From Magnetococcales bacterium (lineage in GTDB: Bacteria; Pseudomonadota; Magnetococcia; Magnetococcales; UBA8363): DNA of 32,202 bases. The stretch lies in the NCBI GenBank assembly GCA_015228925.1, contig JADGCQ010000041.1, positions 1 to 32,202 on the forward strand, given 5' to 3'. This document shows, piece after piece, positions 1 to 7,353 of this stretch. Below the pieces are notes generated by a model. The model ran no database searches and was not told the origin of the DNA. It worked only from the letters and a program-made list of their open reading frames with translations. Numbering within the stretch: the first letter of the stretch is position 1; every line of letters begins with the position of its first letter. The translations under genes and the position numbers were made by a program.

Positions 1-23
1 CTGGGGGCAATCCCCCAGACCCC
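1..23. repeat. G-run/C-run palindromic intergenic repeat (left edge, probably truncated)
   Basis: A 7-bp inverted repeat, CTGGGGG/CCCCCAG around the loop CAAT, is followed by ACCCC. The architecture (G-run, short AT-containing loop, C-run, purine pair, ACCCC) is the same as the longer element at 11680-11730. Both lie between genes, so this looks like a dispersed family. The window edge cuts the left side, so the full element cannot be seen. It could act as a terminator-like hairpin for an upstream gene, since it is followed by a T-run. Confidence 0.5.
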
Positions 24-102
24 TTTTTTCTTTTAATAATTGATTCTTTCCAAGGTATTTGGACATGCCAATTTCAAATGCGATTGCCCTGAGAAATCAA
101 CC

Positions 103-2595
103 ATGATCGGCTTACAACACCATCTGGAATTGGCGCAACACGCCCTGGGCACCGGTCAGATATCCAACGCTGAGGCCATTTGCCGACAAATTCTGAACAC
201 TTCCCCCAATCATCCCGAAACCCTCCACCTGCTTGGCGTCATTCTCCATCAAACCGGTCGCAACGATGAGGCAGTCATCCAATTGCGGCGGGCACTCCAA
301 GAACAACCCGATTTGCTCCATGCACGCAACAATCTTGGTTTGATTCTTCAGGGGATGGGACGACTGGCGGAAGCGGAAGCGTGTTTTCGCCAAACGCTGA
401 ACATACAACCAACCCTTGCAAGTGCCTTATCGGGATTGGGAGTCGTACTGTTACACCAGGGACGCCCCGCTGAGGCCCTCAAACCGTTGCAATCCCTCCT
501 GGAGCAAACCCCTGACGACACCGGAACGCTGTTTAATCTGGGCCTATCCCATCACTACCTGGGACATGTCCAACAGGCGCAGGACTACTACCATCGGGTA
601 TTGGCCCGCAAACCGGATGATCCCGGCACCCTGACCAATTTGGGAACCCTGCTTCAGGGACAAGGGCGATTGGATGAAGCGGTAGCCTGCTATCAACGGG
701 TACTCCAAAACCATCCTGACACCATCACGGTTTTGTGTAATCTTGGTGCCTTGCTCCTGGAGAAAGGGGCCGTGGAAGAGGCCAAAAACCAATTCCACCG
801 TGTTTTGTCCATGCAGCCCAATCATCCAGAAACATTATGCAATCTTGGCAGTGCCTTGCGCAAACAAGGTCATTGGGAGGAGGCGATCAAGCAATTCATC
901 AAGGCTTTACAGATCAATCCCAACATGCCCCACGCCCATTCTGCCTGGGGTATTGCCCTGTTGGAGCAACGGCGCATCGAAGAGGCCATGGCCAAGTTCC
1001 GGCAGGCTCTGACCCTGAAGCCCGATTTGGTAGAAGGTCTGTCAAACATGGGGATCGCCTGCCAGGAAACAGGTCGATTGGAGGAGGCGATCCAGTATTA
1101 TCGGCGCGCATTGACCATCCGACCCAACGATCATGAATCACTCAATAACATGGCGGTGGCCTACCACAAACTTGGTCGTATGCAAGAAGCATTCGCCACC
1201 TTGGAACGGGCACTGAAACTTCGGCCAGACCATCTGGAAACCCTGATCAACATGGGTGCGGTCAACCACAAGCTTGGGCAGACCGAAGCGGCCATCGCCT
1301 GCTACCAACACGCCCTGCGCATCCGCCCCCAGCACCCCGAAACCCTCTCCAACCTGGGCAATGCCCATCGAGAGCGAGGAGAACTGGATCAGGCCGTTTC
1401 CTGTTATCAACAGGCACTCCAACACAAACCCGACTATCCCGAAGCCCTCTCCAACCTGGGCAACGCACTCCGGGATCTTGGCAAACCCGATCAAGCCATT
1501 GCCCACTGTCAAAAAGCCTTAGCCATCAAACCCGACTATCCCGAGGCCTACTCCAATCTGGGCGTCGCTGCCATGGAATTGGGTCGCTATGATCAAGCCC
1601 TGACCGCTTTTGGCAATGCCCTGCGCCATCAACCCGATTTTGCCGATGCCCGGTTCAACGAAAGCCTTGTGTATCTTCTGACCGGAAACCTCAAGGCGGG
1701 ATGGCCCGGCTATGAATGGCGTTGGCGGATGACCGATTTTGGTAAACACGGGTATGAGCAACCGCTCTGGGATGGCTCTCCCTTGGCGGGGAAATCCATT
1801 GTCATCCATTGTGAACAGGGATTTGGCGACAGCATTCAGTTTGTCCGGTATGTTCCCCTGGTCAAGGCGGCGGGCGGCGAGGTGACCCTGGTTTGTCCCC
1901 GCTCATTGGGTCGGTTGTTTACCACCGCCCAGGGGATCGATCACCTCATCATTCAGACTGGAGAATTAAATCCTTGCGCGTGGCAGATTCCGTTGCAAAC
2001 ACTACCGCTGGTCCTGGGGACCGAACTGGATTCCATTCCTGCCCCCTCCCCCTATCTTGCGGCGGATCCTGACGCGGTTGCAGCCTGGCAGCGGCGGCTG
2101 GAAGGGATTGACGGTTTCAAGGTTGGGATCGCTTGGCGTGGCAATGCCCAACATAAGAATGATCGTAACCGTTCCATGGATCCCGCACTGTTTGCCCCAA
2201 TATTGGAAACGCCAGGCTGCACTTTTGTCAACTTGCAAAAAGGGGCCAGTCGCGAGGAATTGGATCGCCTCGACGCTTTGGGACGTTCGGTGGATTATTC
2301 GGGAGAACTCACCGATTTTGCCGAGACGGCGGCGTTGATGTCCCACTTGGACCTGATTATCACCGTGGATACTTCGATCATTCACTTGGCGGGATCCCTG
2401 GGACACCCAGCTTGGCTGCTCTTACCCTTCAGCCCCGATTGGCGCTGGCTCCTTGAACGAAACGACAGCCCCTGGTATCCCACCCTGCGTCTTTTTCGTC
2501 AATCGACCCATGGTGATTGGCACGGGGTTGTTTCTCACGTAACCCAAGAACTGCGCCAAGCCGCAGAACGCAATCGAGCAGTCATCCGATCTTGA
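103..2595 (+). CDS. TPR-repeat protein with C-terminal glycosyltransferase (GT9/GT41-like) domain
   Basis: About 15 consecutive 34-residue tetratricopeptide repeats fill roughly residues 5-525, with the usual NLG/GR/EA/P spacing. A globular C-terminal domain of about 290 residues follows. It contains HCEQGFGDSIQFVRY, GIAWRGN and DLIITVDTSIIHLAG, the nucleotide-sugar-binding pattern of heptosyltransferase-like GT-B enzymes that often follow TPR arrays in Proteobacteria. A role in protein or surface-glycan glycosylation is inferred; the substrate is unknown. I chose the ATG at 103 over a TTG at 40 because the TPR fold begins there and the extra 21 residues look unstructured. Repeats 12-14 are also similar in DNA (about 1320-1560, 102-bp period), which points to recent repeat duplication. 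No membrane segment is seen. The gene appears monocistronic. Confidence 0.85.
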   Translation: MIGLQHHLELAQHALGTGQISNAEAICRQILNTSPNHPETLHLLGVILHQTGRNDEAVIQLRRALQEQPDLLHARNNLGLILQGMGRLAEAEACFRQTLNIQPTLASALSGLGVVLLHQGRPAEALKPLQSLLEQTPDDTGTLFNLGLSHHYLGHVQQAQDYYHRVLARKPDDPGTLTNLGTLLQGQGRLDEAVACYQRVLQNHPDTITVLCNLGALLLEKGAVEEAKNQFHRVLSMQPNHPETLCNLGSALRKQGHWEEAIKQFIKALQINPNMPHAHSAWGIALLEQRRIEEAMAKFRQALTLKPDLVEGLSNMGIACQETGRLEEAIQYYRRALTIRPNDHESLNNMAVAYHKLGRMQEAFATLERALKLRPDHLETLINMGAVNHKLGQTEAAIACYQHALRIRPQHPETLSNLGNAHRERGELDQAVSCYQQALQHKPDYPEALSNLGNALRDLGKPDQAIAHCQKALAIKPDYPEAYSNLGVAAMELGRYDQALTAFGNALRHQPDFADARFNESLVYLLTGNLKAGWPGYEWRWRMTDFGKHGYEQPLWDGSPLAGKSIVIHCEQGFGDSIQFVRYVPLVKAAGGEVTLVCPRSLGRLFTTAQGIDHLIIQTGELNPCAWQIPLQTLPLVLGTELDSIPAPSPYLAADPDAVAAWQRRLEGIDGFKVGIAWRGNAQHKNDRNRSMDPALFAPILETPGCTFVNLQKGASREELDRLDALGRSVDYSGELTDFAETAALMSHLDLIITVDTSIIHLAGSLGHPAWLLLPFSPDWRWLLERNDSPWYPTLRLFRQSTHGDWHGVVSHVTQELRQAAERNRAVIRS

Positions 2596-2672
2596 CGAGA
2601 CCGATCCTATCAGATACTATTTCTCTTACCATTGATTCTTGTTATCACTTCATATAAAAACTGGAAGACTTT

Positions 2673-3947
2673 ATGCTCGGTGATAAGATACTTATCAAAT
2701 CAATTCGCATTCGGAATTTACTTTCATTTGGCAGCGATACCGATGAAACAGAATTGTTATCATTAAATGTCCTTGTCGGTCCGAACGCCTCTGGAAAATC
2801 AAATCTTATCGAAACCATCGGGCTTCTTCAAGCCGCTCCTAAAGATTTAACATCACCTTTCCGTGGCAAGGGCGGAGGGGGATTTCAAGAGTGGTTATGG
2901 AAAGGCAGTCATACTCCCCCCCCGAAAGAAATCGACGTTTCCGGTGAAATCGAGGTGACCGTAAATTATGATGCTTCTCGGGAAAAGGTACCACTTCGAT
3001 ACAAAATCTCATTAGCCATATCTGGTCAAAAGTACATGGTTGCAAGCGAGGTTGTAGAAAACGCCTTCCCGGAGTACCGAAATCTGAAAGATGTCCGATT
3101 CTATTATCGCTTGAGCAATGGACACCCTATTCTCAACATACCGGATGAGAACGGGGTCTCTGGTGGTAGAACCTCAAAGCAGAAAAGAAAACTCAAACAT
3201 TTAAATCCCACCGACATTTCCAATGATCAGTCCATTCTGTCACACAGAAAAGATCCCGTACAATACCCTGAGATCACTTATTTGGGTAAACAATTTGAAC
3301 AGATAAAACTCTATCGGGAATGGAACCTGGGTCGAAACACAGCACCGCGCCGCCCGCAACCCACCGACATGCCCGATGACTTTCTTGAAGAAGACGCCAA
3401 CAATCTTGTCCTGGTTCTCAACAGCTTGCAGCATACCCCCCCCGTCCGGGACTTAATCCTGGAACACATGGCCAATTTCAGCGACTCTTTTGATAACCTT
3501 AACTTCAAGGTTCAAGGGGGGACCGTACAACTTTTCCTGGAGGAGGTGTTTTCGGAAGAGGGGTCTGGTTCCGGGTTGATTCCCGCTACCCGTCTTTCCG
3601 ATGGAACCCTACGTTTTCTTTGCCTGCTCTCGGTTCTGTGCCACCCAACTCCCCCCCCCTTGATATGCATTGAGGAACCTGAGATCGGACTACATCCCGA
3701 CATTATTCCTACGGTAGCCCAGTTGTTGATTGAAGCTTCCCATCGGACTCAGCTTATCGTAACCACGCATTCCGACATACTGATTGATGCCCTGACTCAT
3801 GTTCCAGAGGCGTTGGTCTTATGCGAAAAGCATAACGGAAAAACATCCATGCGCCGGGAAGAACCTGAAAAGTTAAAGGCATGGCTAAAAGATCATCGCC
3901 TTGGCCAACTCTGGTTACGGGGAGACCTGGGGGGGACACGCTGGTGA
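2673..3947 (+). CDS. OLD/SMC-like AAA ATPase (first gene of an ATPase-DUF4276 pair)
   Basis: This 424-residue protein is an ABC/SMC-type ATPase of the AAA_21/OLD kind. Walker A is GPNASGKS at residues 36-43. A signature-like SDGTLRFL lies before Walker B ICIEEPE, which is followed by GLHPD, and the H-switch TTHSD comes just after. The middle region (about 60-280) is variable and probably helical. Such ATPases sense or remodel nucleic acid and activate a partner nuclease in OLD, Gabija, Septu and PARIS defence systems. The next gene starts inside this stop codon (GTGA overlap), so the two are translationally coupled. The start is preceded by GGAAGA. A weak promoter (TTGATT 2632-2637, TATAAA 2653-2658, 15-bp spacer) lies just upstream. 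The gene reads as more AT-rich than its neighbours, which fits horizontal transfer. Defence is inferred. Confidence 0.85.
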   Translation: MLGDKILIKSIRIRNLLSFGSDTDETELLSLNVLVGPNASGKSNLIETIGLLQAAPKDLTSPFRGKGGGGFQEWLWKGSHTPPPKEIDVSGEIEVTVNYDASREKVPLRYKISLAISGQKYMVASEVVENAFPEYRNLKDVRFYYRLSNGHPILNIPDENGVSGGRTSKQKRKLKHLNPTDISNDQSILSHRKDPVQYPEITYLGKQFEQIKLYREWNLGRNTAPRRPQPTDMPDDFLEEDANNLVLVLNSLQHTPPVRDLILEHMANFSDSFDNLNFKVQGGTVQLFLEEVFSEEGSGSGLIPATRLSDGTLRFLCLLSVLCHPTPPPLICIEEPEIGLHPDIIPTVAQLLIEASHRTQLIVTTHSDILIDALTHVPEALVLCEKHNGKTSMRREEPEKLKAWLKDHRLGQLWLRGDLGGTRW

Positions 3948-4591
3948 AAATCAACATTTATATCGAAGGGGGTGGTGAAGGCAAAGATCTTCACATCGCA
4001 TTACGTCGCGCTTTCCAAAAATTTTTCATCAGCGCGGGTTTCAAAGGCAAGCTACCCAGGGTATACCGATGTGGAAGCCGTAACGATGCGCTGAGAGATT
4101 TTTGTACCGCTTTGTCCCAAGCCAGTCCGCATGAATTTCCCATGCTGTTGGTGGACAGTGAAGACCCCGTTACTCCAGGCTTGCCCCCATGGCACCATCT
4201 TAAAAACCGTGACGGCTGGTCGGTTCCCGATCAAGCCACAAACGACCATGTTCATTTGATGACGCAATGCATGGAGACATGGTTTTTGGCTGACCCTGAC
4301 GCATTGGCCCGTTATTATGACCCAGGATTCCACGCCAACGCACTTCCCAAACAAAAGAATATCGAAGATTTATCCAAAGTTACGATCATGAAGTGCCTCA
4401 ACGCTGCAACCGAGACAACCAAAACCAAGGGTCGTTACCATAAAGGCAGACATTCTTTTGATATTTTAGAGAGAATAGATCCAACCCTGGTCCAAACCCT
4501 ATCACCATGGGCCTGCCGTTTTCTTCGCATTCTGGATGAAAAAATAGGGGGGCAATCAACAAGAGGGTGCCCCGAACCCCATTTTCGCTAG
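3944..4591 (+). CDS. DUF4276 family protein with TOPRIM-like motifs
   Basis: The sequence from the GTG at 3944 matches my memory of DUF4276 proteins over its whole length of about 215 residues: IYIEGGGEGKDLH at the N-terminus, CGSRNDAL, MLLVDSEDP, HLMTQCMETWFLADP, then YHKGRHSF. The acidic residue in IEGGG and the acidic cluster in LLVDSED resemble the Glu and DxD motifs of TOPRIM metal-dependent nucleases; that fold assignment is an inference. The GTG overlaps the upstream ATPase stop by 4 bp. An upstream in-frame ATG at 3881 would add 21 residues that simply read through the ATPase tail, so I rejected it. With the ATPase it looks like a split OLD-type nuclease, analogous to the AriA/AriB pair of PARIS. 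DUF4276 has no function I can state with certainty. Confidence 0.82.
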   Translation: MKINIYIEGGGEGKDLHIALRRAFQKFFISAGFKGKLPRVYRCGSRNDALRDFCTALSQASPHEFPMLLVDSEDPVTPGLPPWHHLKNRDGWSVPDQATNDHVHLMTQCMETWFLADPDALARYYDPGFHANALPKQKNIEDLSKVTIMKCLNAATETTKTKGRYHKGRHSFDILERIDPTLVQTLSPWACRFLRILDEKIGGQSTRGCPEPHFR

Positions 4592-4650
4592 GTGAAATCA
4601 CGCATACCCCCCTATTTGGCTGTTGCATGCAAAATTTTATTAATTGCTGT

Positions 4651-4679
4651 TTGGCAATGGGACAATTCTGATTTATGAT
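4651..4679 (+). promoter_or_regulatory. sigma70-type promoter of the sulfur-globule-type gene
   Basis: TTGGCA (4651-4656) and TATGAT (4674-4679) are separated by exactly 17 bp, close to the sigma70 consensus. The predicted start near 4686 gives a leader of about 100 nt before the ATG at 4790. The leader holds the small palindrome CCCATGATGGG. The rest of the 4592-4789 gap shows no gene. Confidence 0.6.
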
Positions 4680-4789
4680 GGGGCTGGTAAACGCCTAGCT
4701 GTATGGGTATAACGTCCCATGATGGGCTGTCTGGATCAACTCATGATCTTTTGGATGCTTGAAACAACGAACTACCTGGGAGGGTAAAC

Positions 4790-5227
4790 ATGAGAAAGAC
4801 TCTTGGCACATTGGCCGTGGCGGCACTGATCTTCGGTGCTACCGCATTGACCTCCAACGAAGCGTCGGCTTGGTGGGGCAATGGACCGGGCTACAACAAC
4901 TGGAACGATAATTGGAACAACAACTGGGGCAACAACGGCTATGGCAATGGTAATGGCCGCGCCTCCGGGAATTTTGGCTTCAACATGAGCGGTGACGCCG
5001 CCGGTTCCGGTAACAACAATTGGAACAATGGCTGGAATAATGGTTGGAACAATGGCTGGAACAACGGCTATTATCCTGGTTATGGCTATGGTCCAGGTTG
5101 GGGTGGTTATGGTCCCGGCTATGGTCCAGGTTGGGGTGGTTATGGTCCCGGCTATGGTCCAGGTTGGGGCCCCCAGGGCGGAGAAGCGGCACAACCTGCC
5201 AAAAGCGGTGGGGACGCCAGCAAGTAA
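4790..5227 (+). CDS. Sulfur globule family protein (secreted, Gly/Asn/Trp/Tyr-rich)
   Basis: This 145-residue low-complexity protein has a clear Sec signal peptide: a basic MRK start, a hydrophobic core LAVAALIFGATAL, and an ASA cleavage site before WWGNG, so the mature protein starts near residue 28. The mature part is built from WNNG repeats and then GPGWGGYGPGY repeats, with a central NFGFNMSGDAAGSG. This resembles proteins annotated as the sulfur globule family in sulfur-oxidising bacteria, whose small repetitive secreted proteins coat periplasmic sulfur globules. Assignment rests on composition and the FNMSG-type central motif, so another structural surface protein is possible. GGGAGGG lies 6 nt before the ATG. 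The gene has its own promoter and two downstream hairpins, suggesting strong stand-alone expression. Confidence 0.7.
   Translation: MRKTLGTLAVAALIFGATALTSNEASAWWGNGPGYNNWNDNWNNNWGNNGYGNGNGRASGNFGFNMSGDAAGSGNNNWNNGWNNGWNNGWNNGYYPGYGYGPGWGGYGPGYGPGWGGYGPGYGPGWGPQGGEAAQPAKSGGDASK
5090..5169 (+). repeat. 33-bp tandem repeat inside the sulfur-globule-type gene
   Basis: Two identical 33-bp units (5090-5122 and 5123-5155) plus a 14-bp partial third encode the GPGWGGYGPGY repeats. A shorter 12-bp-period repeat encoding WNNG lies just upstream (about 5018-5065). Perfect unit identity suggests recent slippage and likely length variation between strains. Confidence 0.9.
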
Positions 5228-5236
5228 TCCCGACTC

Positions 5237-5269
5237 TTCCAACGTGGCCTGTTCCAGGCCATGTTGGAA
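5237..5269 (+). other. Long perfect stem-loop downstream of the sulfur-globule-type gene
   Basis: TTCCAACGTGGCCT (5237-5250) pairs fully with AGGCCATGTTGGAA (5256-5269), with one G-U pair and a 5-nt loop. It sits 10 nt after the stop codon and lacks a T-run, so it is more likely an mRNA 3'-stabilising hairpin than the terminator itself. The true terminator follows 31 nt later. Confidence 0.65.
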
Positions 5270-5300
5270 AAGGTCGCACACGAAAAAAAATTGTCATACC

Positions 5301-5328
5301 GGGAGCTGTTGCACGCTCCCTTTTTTTT
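5301..5328 (+). terminator. Rho-independent terminator
   Basis: GGGAGC (5301-5306) pairs with GCTCCC (5315-5320) around an 8-nt loop and is followed at once by eight T (5321-5328). It ends the sulfur-globule-type transcript. Confidence 0.85.
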
Positions 5329-5381
5329 GTCTAATCATAGGAAAGTGACACTGTTTCTGGGCATTTCTTTTTTCCACACGA

Positions 5382-6122
5382 ATGCAACGGGATTGGTATG
5401 AACCTCTCTGCCCACACATGATCAGACGGCATCAACAACGTTTTATCGTTGTCTTCATCACATTATCCGCACTGGCTGCCTGGCTACAATTTTGGGTCAC
5501 CGGCTCCCTGTGGGATCATCTCGACCAGGAGAGAATAGCCTCGGCATTCTTTTCGATCTTGATAGCCAGTTGGCTGCTCTCCCGATCACGATGGCAGGGA
5601 GCGTTTACCATCATAAAACTCTCAGCACCCTGGCTTGTCCTATCGTTTATTTTGTTTTCCGGCTATGTGTTTCGCAAGGAATTATCTGGCATAAGCCAAC
5701 GGTTACGCGCCGCCTTGGTACCACACTCCGGCATCGAATCCCAACCGGGAAGTATGCATTTTGTCCGCTCCAACGATGGGCATTTTCATATCCACGCCCA
5801 AATCAACGGTGTCGGAGTTTTATTTTTGGCGGATACCGGAGCCAGCGATATTACCCTGGATCGACAAACCGCCGCAAGAATCGGCATAGATATCAAGAAG
5901 CTTAACTTTATCAAAACCTACCATACCGCCAACGGCGTTGTGCGCGGTGCCCCCATCCGGCTGGAACGCTTCTCTGTTGGATCTTTAAATTTTTCCAATC
6001 TCCCCGCCAGCGTCAATGAAGGGGCCATGAATCAACCTCTTTTGGGTATGAGATTTTTCAATCGTCTGCAAGGATTTGAAGTGAAAGATGATCTTCTCAC
6101 CATCCGCTGGCAAACCCCATGA
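5382..6122 (+). CDS. Membrane-anchored retropepsin-like aspartic protease (clan AA, TIGR02281-like)
   Basis: 246 residues. The N-terminal part has hydrophobic segments at about 21-39, 54-67 and 76-95. The C-terminal 120 residues form a single-copy retropepsin-like domain with active site LADTGAS (DTGA at 151-154), followed by ITLDRQTAARIGID and a C-terminal LLGMRFFNRLQGFEV, the usual ending of this bacterial family. Family members are membrane-tethered and thought to act in the periplasm as dimers; the substrate is unknown. The ATG at 5382 is used; an in-frame ATG at 5418 (MIRRHQQRF) would give a shorter basic N-terminus and is also plausible. A terminator follows at 6154. Confidence 0.8.
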   Translation: MQRDWYEPLCPHMIRRHQQRFIVVFITLSALAAWLQFWVTGSLWDHLDQERIASAFFSILIASWLLSRSRWQGAFTIIKLSAPWLVLSFILFSGYVFRKELSGISQRLRAALVPHSGIESQPGSMHFVRSNDGHFHIHAQINGVGVLFLADTGASDITLDRQTAARIGIDIKKLNFIKTYHTANGVVRGAPIRLERFSVGSLNFSNLPASVNEGAMNQPLLGMRFFNRLQGFEVKDDLLTIRWQTP

Positions 6123-6153
6123 TCAACCCAGAGTCGCCATTCCCAAAAGGAAA

Positions 6154-6184
6154 ACCAAACAGTATGGTGTTTTGGTATTTTTTT
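6154..6184 (+). terminator. Probable Rho-independent terminator
   Basis: ACCAAACA (6154-6161) pairs with TGTTTTGGT (6168-6176), with one bulged T and a 6-nt loop, then A and a seven-T tract. It lies 32 nt after the protease stop codon. The stem is AT-rich, so efficiency is uncertain. Confidence 0.55.
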
Positions 6185-6273
6185 GACTATCATGGGCGGG
6201 AGGTCAGGGGTTTACGGGAGAAGGGGTACGCCCCAGAACCAATCATGTCTTTCCAACCTGCCAGAGGGGCACT

Positions 6274-6918
6274 GTGATCATCTCGGTAATGAATCAAAAG
6301 GGTGGGTGTGGCAAGACCACCATCGCCGTCAACTTGGCAGCCATTCTCAAAAAAGCGGGTTTTGACACCATCGTCATGGATGCCGACCCGCAACTTTCGG
6401 CCAGCCGCTGGGCCAAACAGGGGGGGGAAGCGTTTCATCTGACGGTCCACCCCCTGGACATGACCAAAGGGGCCAGAAAGGTCAAAACCGAGATTCGGGA
6501 ACATGCGGAGACCTCCGAGATCGTCGTGATCGACTGTCCACCTGAATTGCGCGAACCGGCCATGCTGGCGTCGCTCCTGGCCGATGTGGTATTGGTTCCC
6601 GTTACCCCATCACCGTTGGACATTTGGGCGGCGGAAGCGGCGACGGAATTGGCACAGGATGCACGGGAACTCAACGGCAACAACAAACCTGTCGTCATTT
6701 TAGTCCCTTCCAAGACCAACACCCATACCGTCATTGCCAAGGATTTAGGAAAGACTCTGGCGAGCATGGAGGGTCAGGTAGCCCCCATCAGTATTGTCCA
6801 ACGGGTTGTCCTTGCCGAATGTGTCATTGCGGGTTCCACCATCGACATCTACGCCCCCCATTCTCCCGCTTGCAAGGAGATGGAAGCGTTGGGTCAATTC
6901 GTCCTTCAATTCAAGTAA
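6274..6918 (+). CDS. ParA/Soj-type ATPase (orphan ParA)
   Basis: 214 residues starting at a GTG preceded by GAGGGG. The deviant Walker A is KGGCGKTT (residues 9-16) with the signature lysine at its start. DADPQ (36-40) is the A' motif and VVIDCPPE is the Walker B region. The length matches the small ParA forms that lack an N-terminal DNA-binding domain, such as those positioning plasmids, chemoreceptor arrays or carboxysomes. No parB or parS-like site is seen nearby. A small coiled-coil protein starts 17 nt downstream and is probably the partner, so the cargo may be a protein assembly rather than DNA; that is inference. The second Walker lysine is present, so ATP-dependent dimerisation should be intact. 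Confidence 0.88.
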   Translation: MIISVMNQKGGCGKTTIAVNLAAILKKAGFDTIVMDADPQLSASRWAKQGGEAFHLTVHPLDMTKGARKVKTEIREHAETSEIVVIDCPPELREPAMLASLLADVVLVPVTPSPLDIWAAEAATELAQDARELNGNNKPVVILVPSKTNTHTVIAKDLGKTLASMEGQVAPISIVQRVVLAECVIAGSTIDIYAPHSPACKEMEALGQFVLQFK

Positions 6919-6935
6919 CGCCAAAGGAACTTGGT

Positions 6936-7307
6936 ATGCCTCCCAGAGCCACACTGTCCAAACTGAAGAAACAGATGGAGTCCACGGCCAAATCGGGCAC
7001 TCCAGGAGGCGACGACCTTGAGTTTTCCCAAAGCGAAAAAATCGCCACCATGGAAAAACGACTTGTTGCCATGGAGTTGCGCATGGAGGAAATGGCAAAA
7101 GCGGCAGCAACCCCTCCTGTACCCCAAGAACCGGTCGTGGTGCAACCGACAGTGCCGACCACCATCGTCGCACAACCCGGTCCCTCCCAACCCGTCATCT
7201 ATGGCATGGGTGCGGCAGATTTTTTGATGCGCCTGTGGTTTGCCCCACTCGCATTTTTCTGTGCCCTGCAACACGCCATAAACCCGGAGAAAAAAGACTC
7301 TCCCTGA
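6936..7307 (+). CDS. Small coiled-coil protein with C-terminal hydrophobic segment, ParA neighbour
   Basis: 123 residues, not recognised as a named family. The start is the ATG at 6936 (MPPRATLSKLKKQ), preceded by AAAGGA and 17 nt after the parA stop. The N-terminus is basic. A heptad-like helix spans about 32-55 (SEKIATMEKRLVAMELRMEE), a Pro/Val-rich linker spans about 60-85, and a hydrophobic helix (GAADFLMRLWFAPLAFFCAL) lies near the C-terminus. The basic N-terminus could stimulate the ParA ATPase, as in ParB-like or McdB-like partners, and the C-terminal helix could bind membrane. This is inferred from layout only. A longer upstream reading in the same frame overlaps parA and is not supported. 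Confidence 0.65.
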   Translation: MPPRATLSKLKKQMESTAKSGTPGGDDLEFSQSEKIATMEKRLVAMELRMEEMAKAAATPPVPQEPVVVQPTVPTTIVAQPGPSQPVIYGMGAADFLMRLWFAPLAFFCALQHAINPEKKDSP

Positions 7308-7353
7308 AAACACCCTTCTCATGACACGCTTAAGGGCTGGTTTCTCTGCCGAG

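Noticed and set aside
3881-3943. Upstream ATG extension of the DUF4276 gene
   Set aside because: The added 21 residues fall inside the ATPase gene and are not part of the family; the GTG at 3944 gives the usual 4-bp coupling.
4790-5227. Repeat protein considered as an antifreeze, spidroin-like or phage fibre protein
   Set aside because: The signal peptide, FNMSG-type core and size fit the sulfur globule family better, although composition alone is not decisive.
6624-6935. Upstream extension of the ParA partner frame into parA
   Set aside because: It overlaps conserved parA sequence in another frame and is compositionally unlike the downstream protein; the ATG at 6936 has its own ribosome-binding site.
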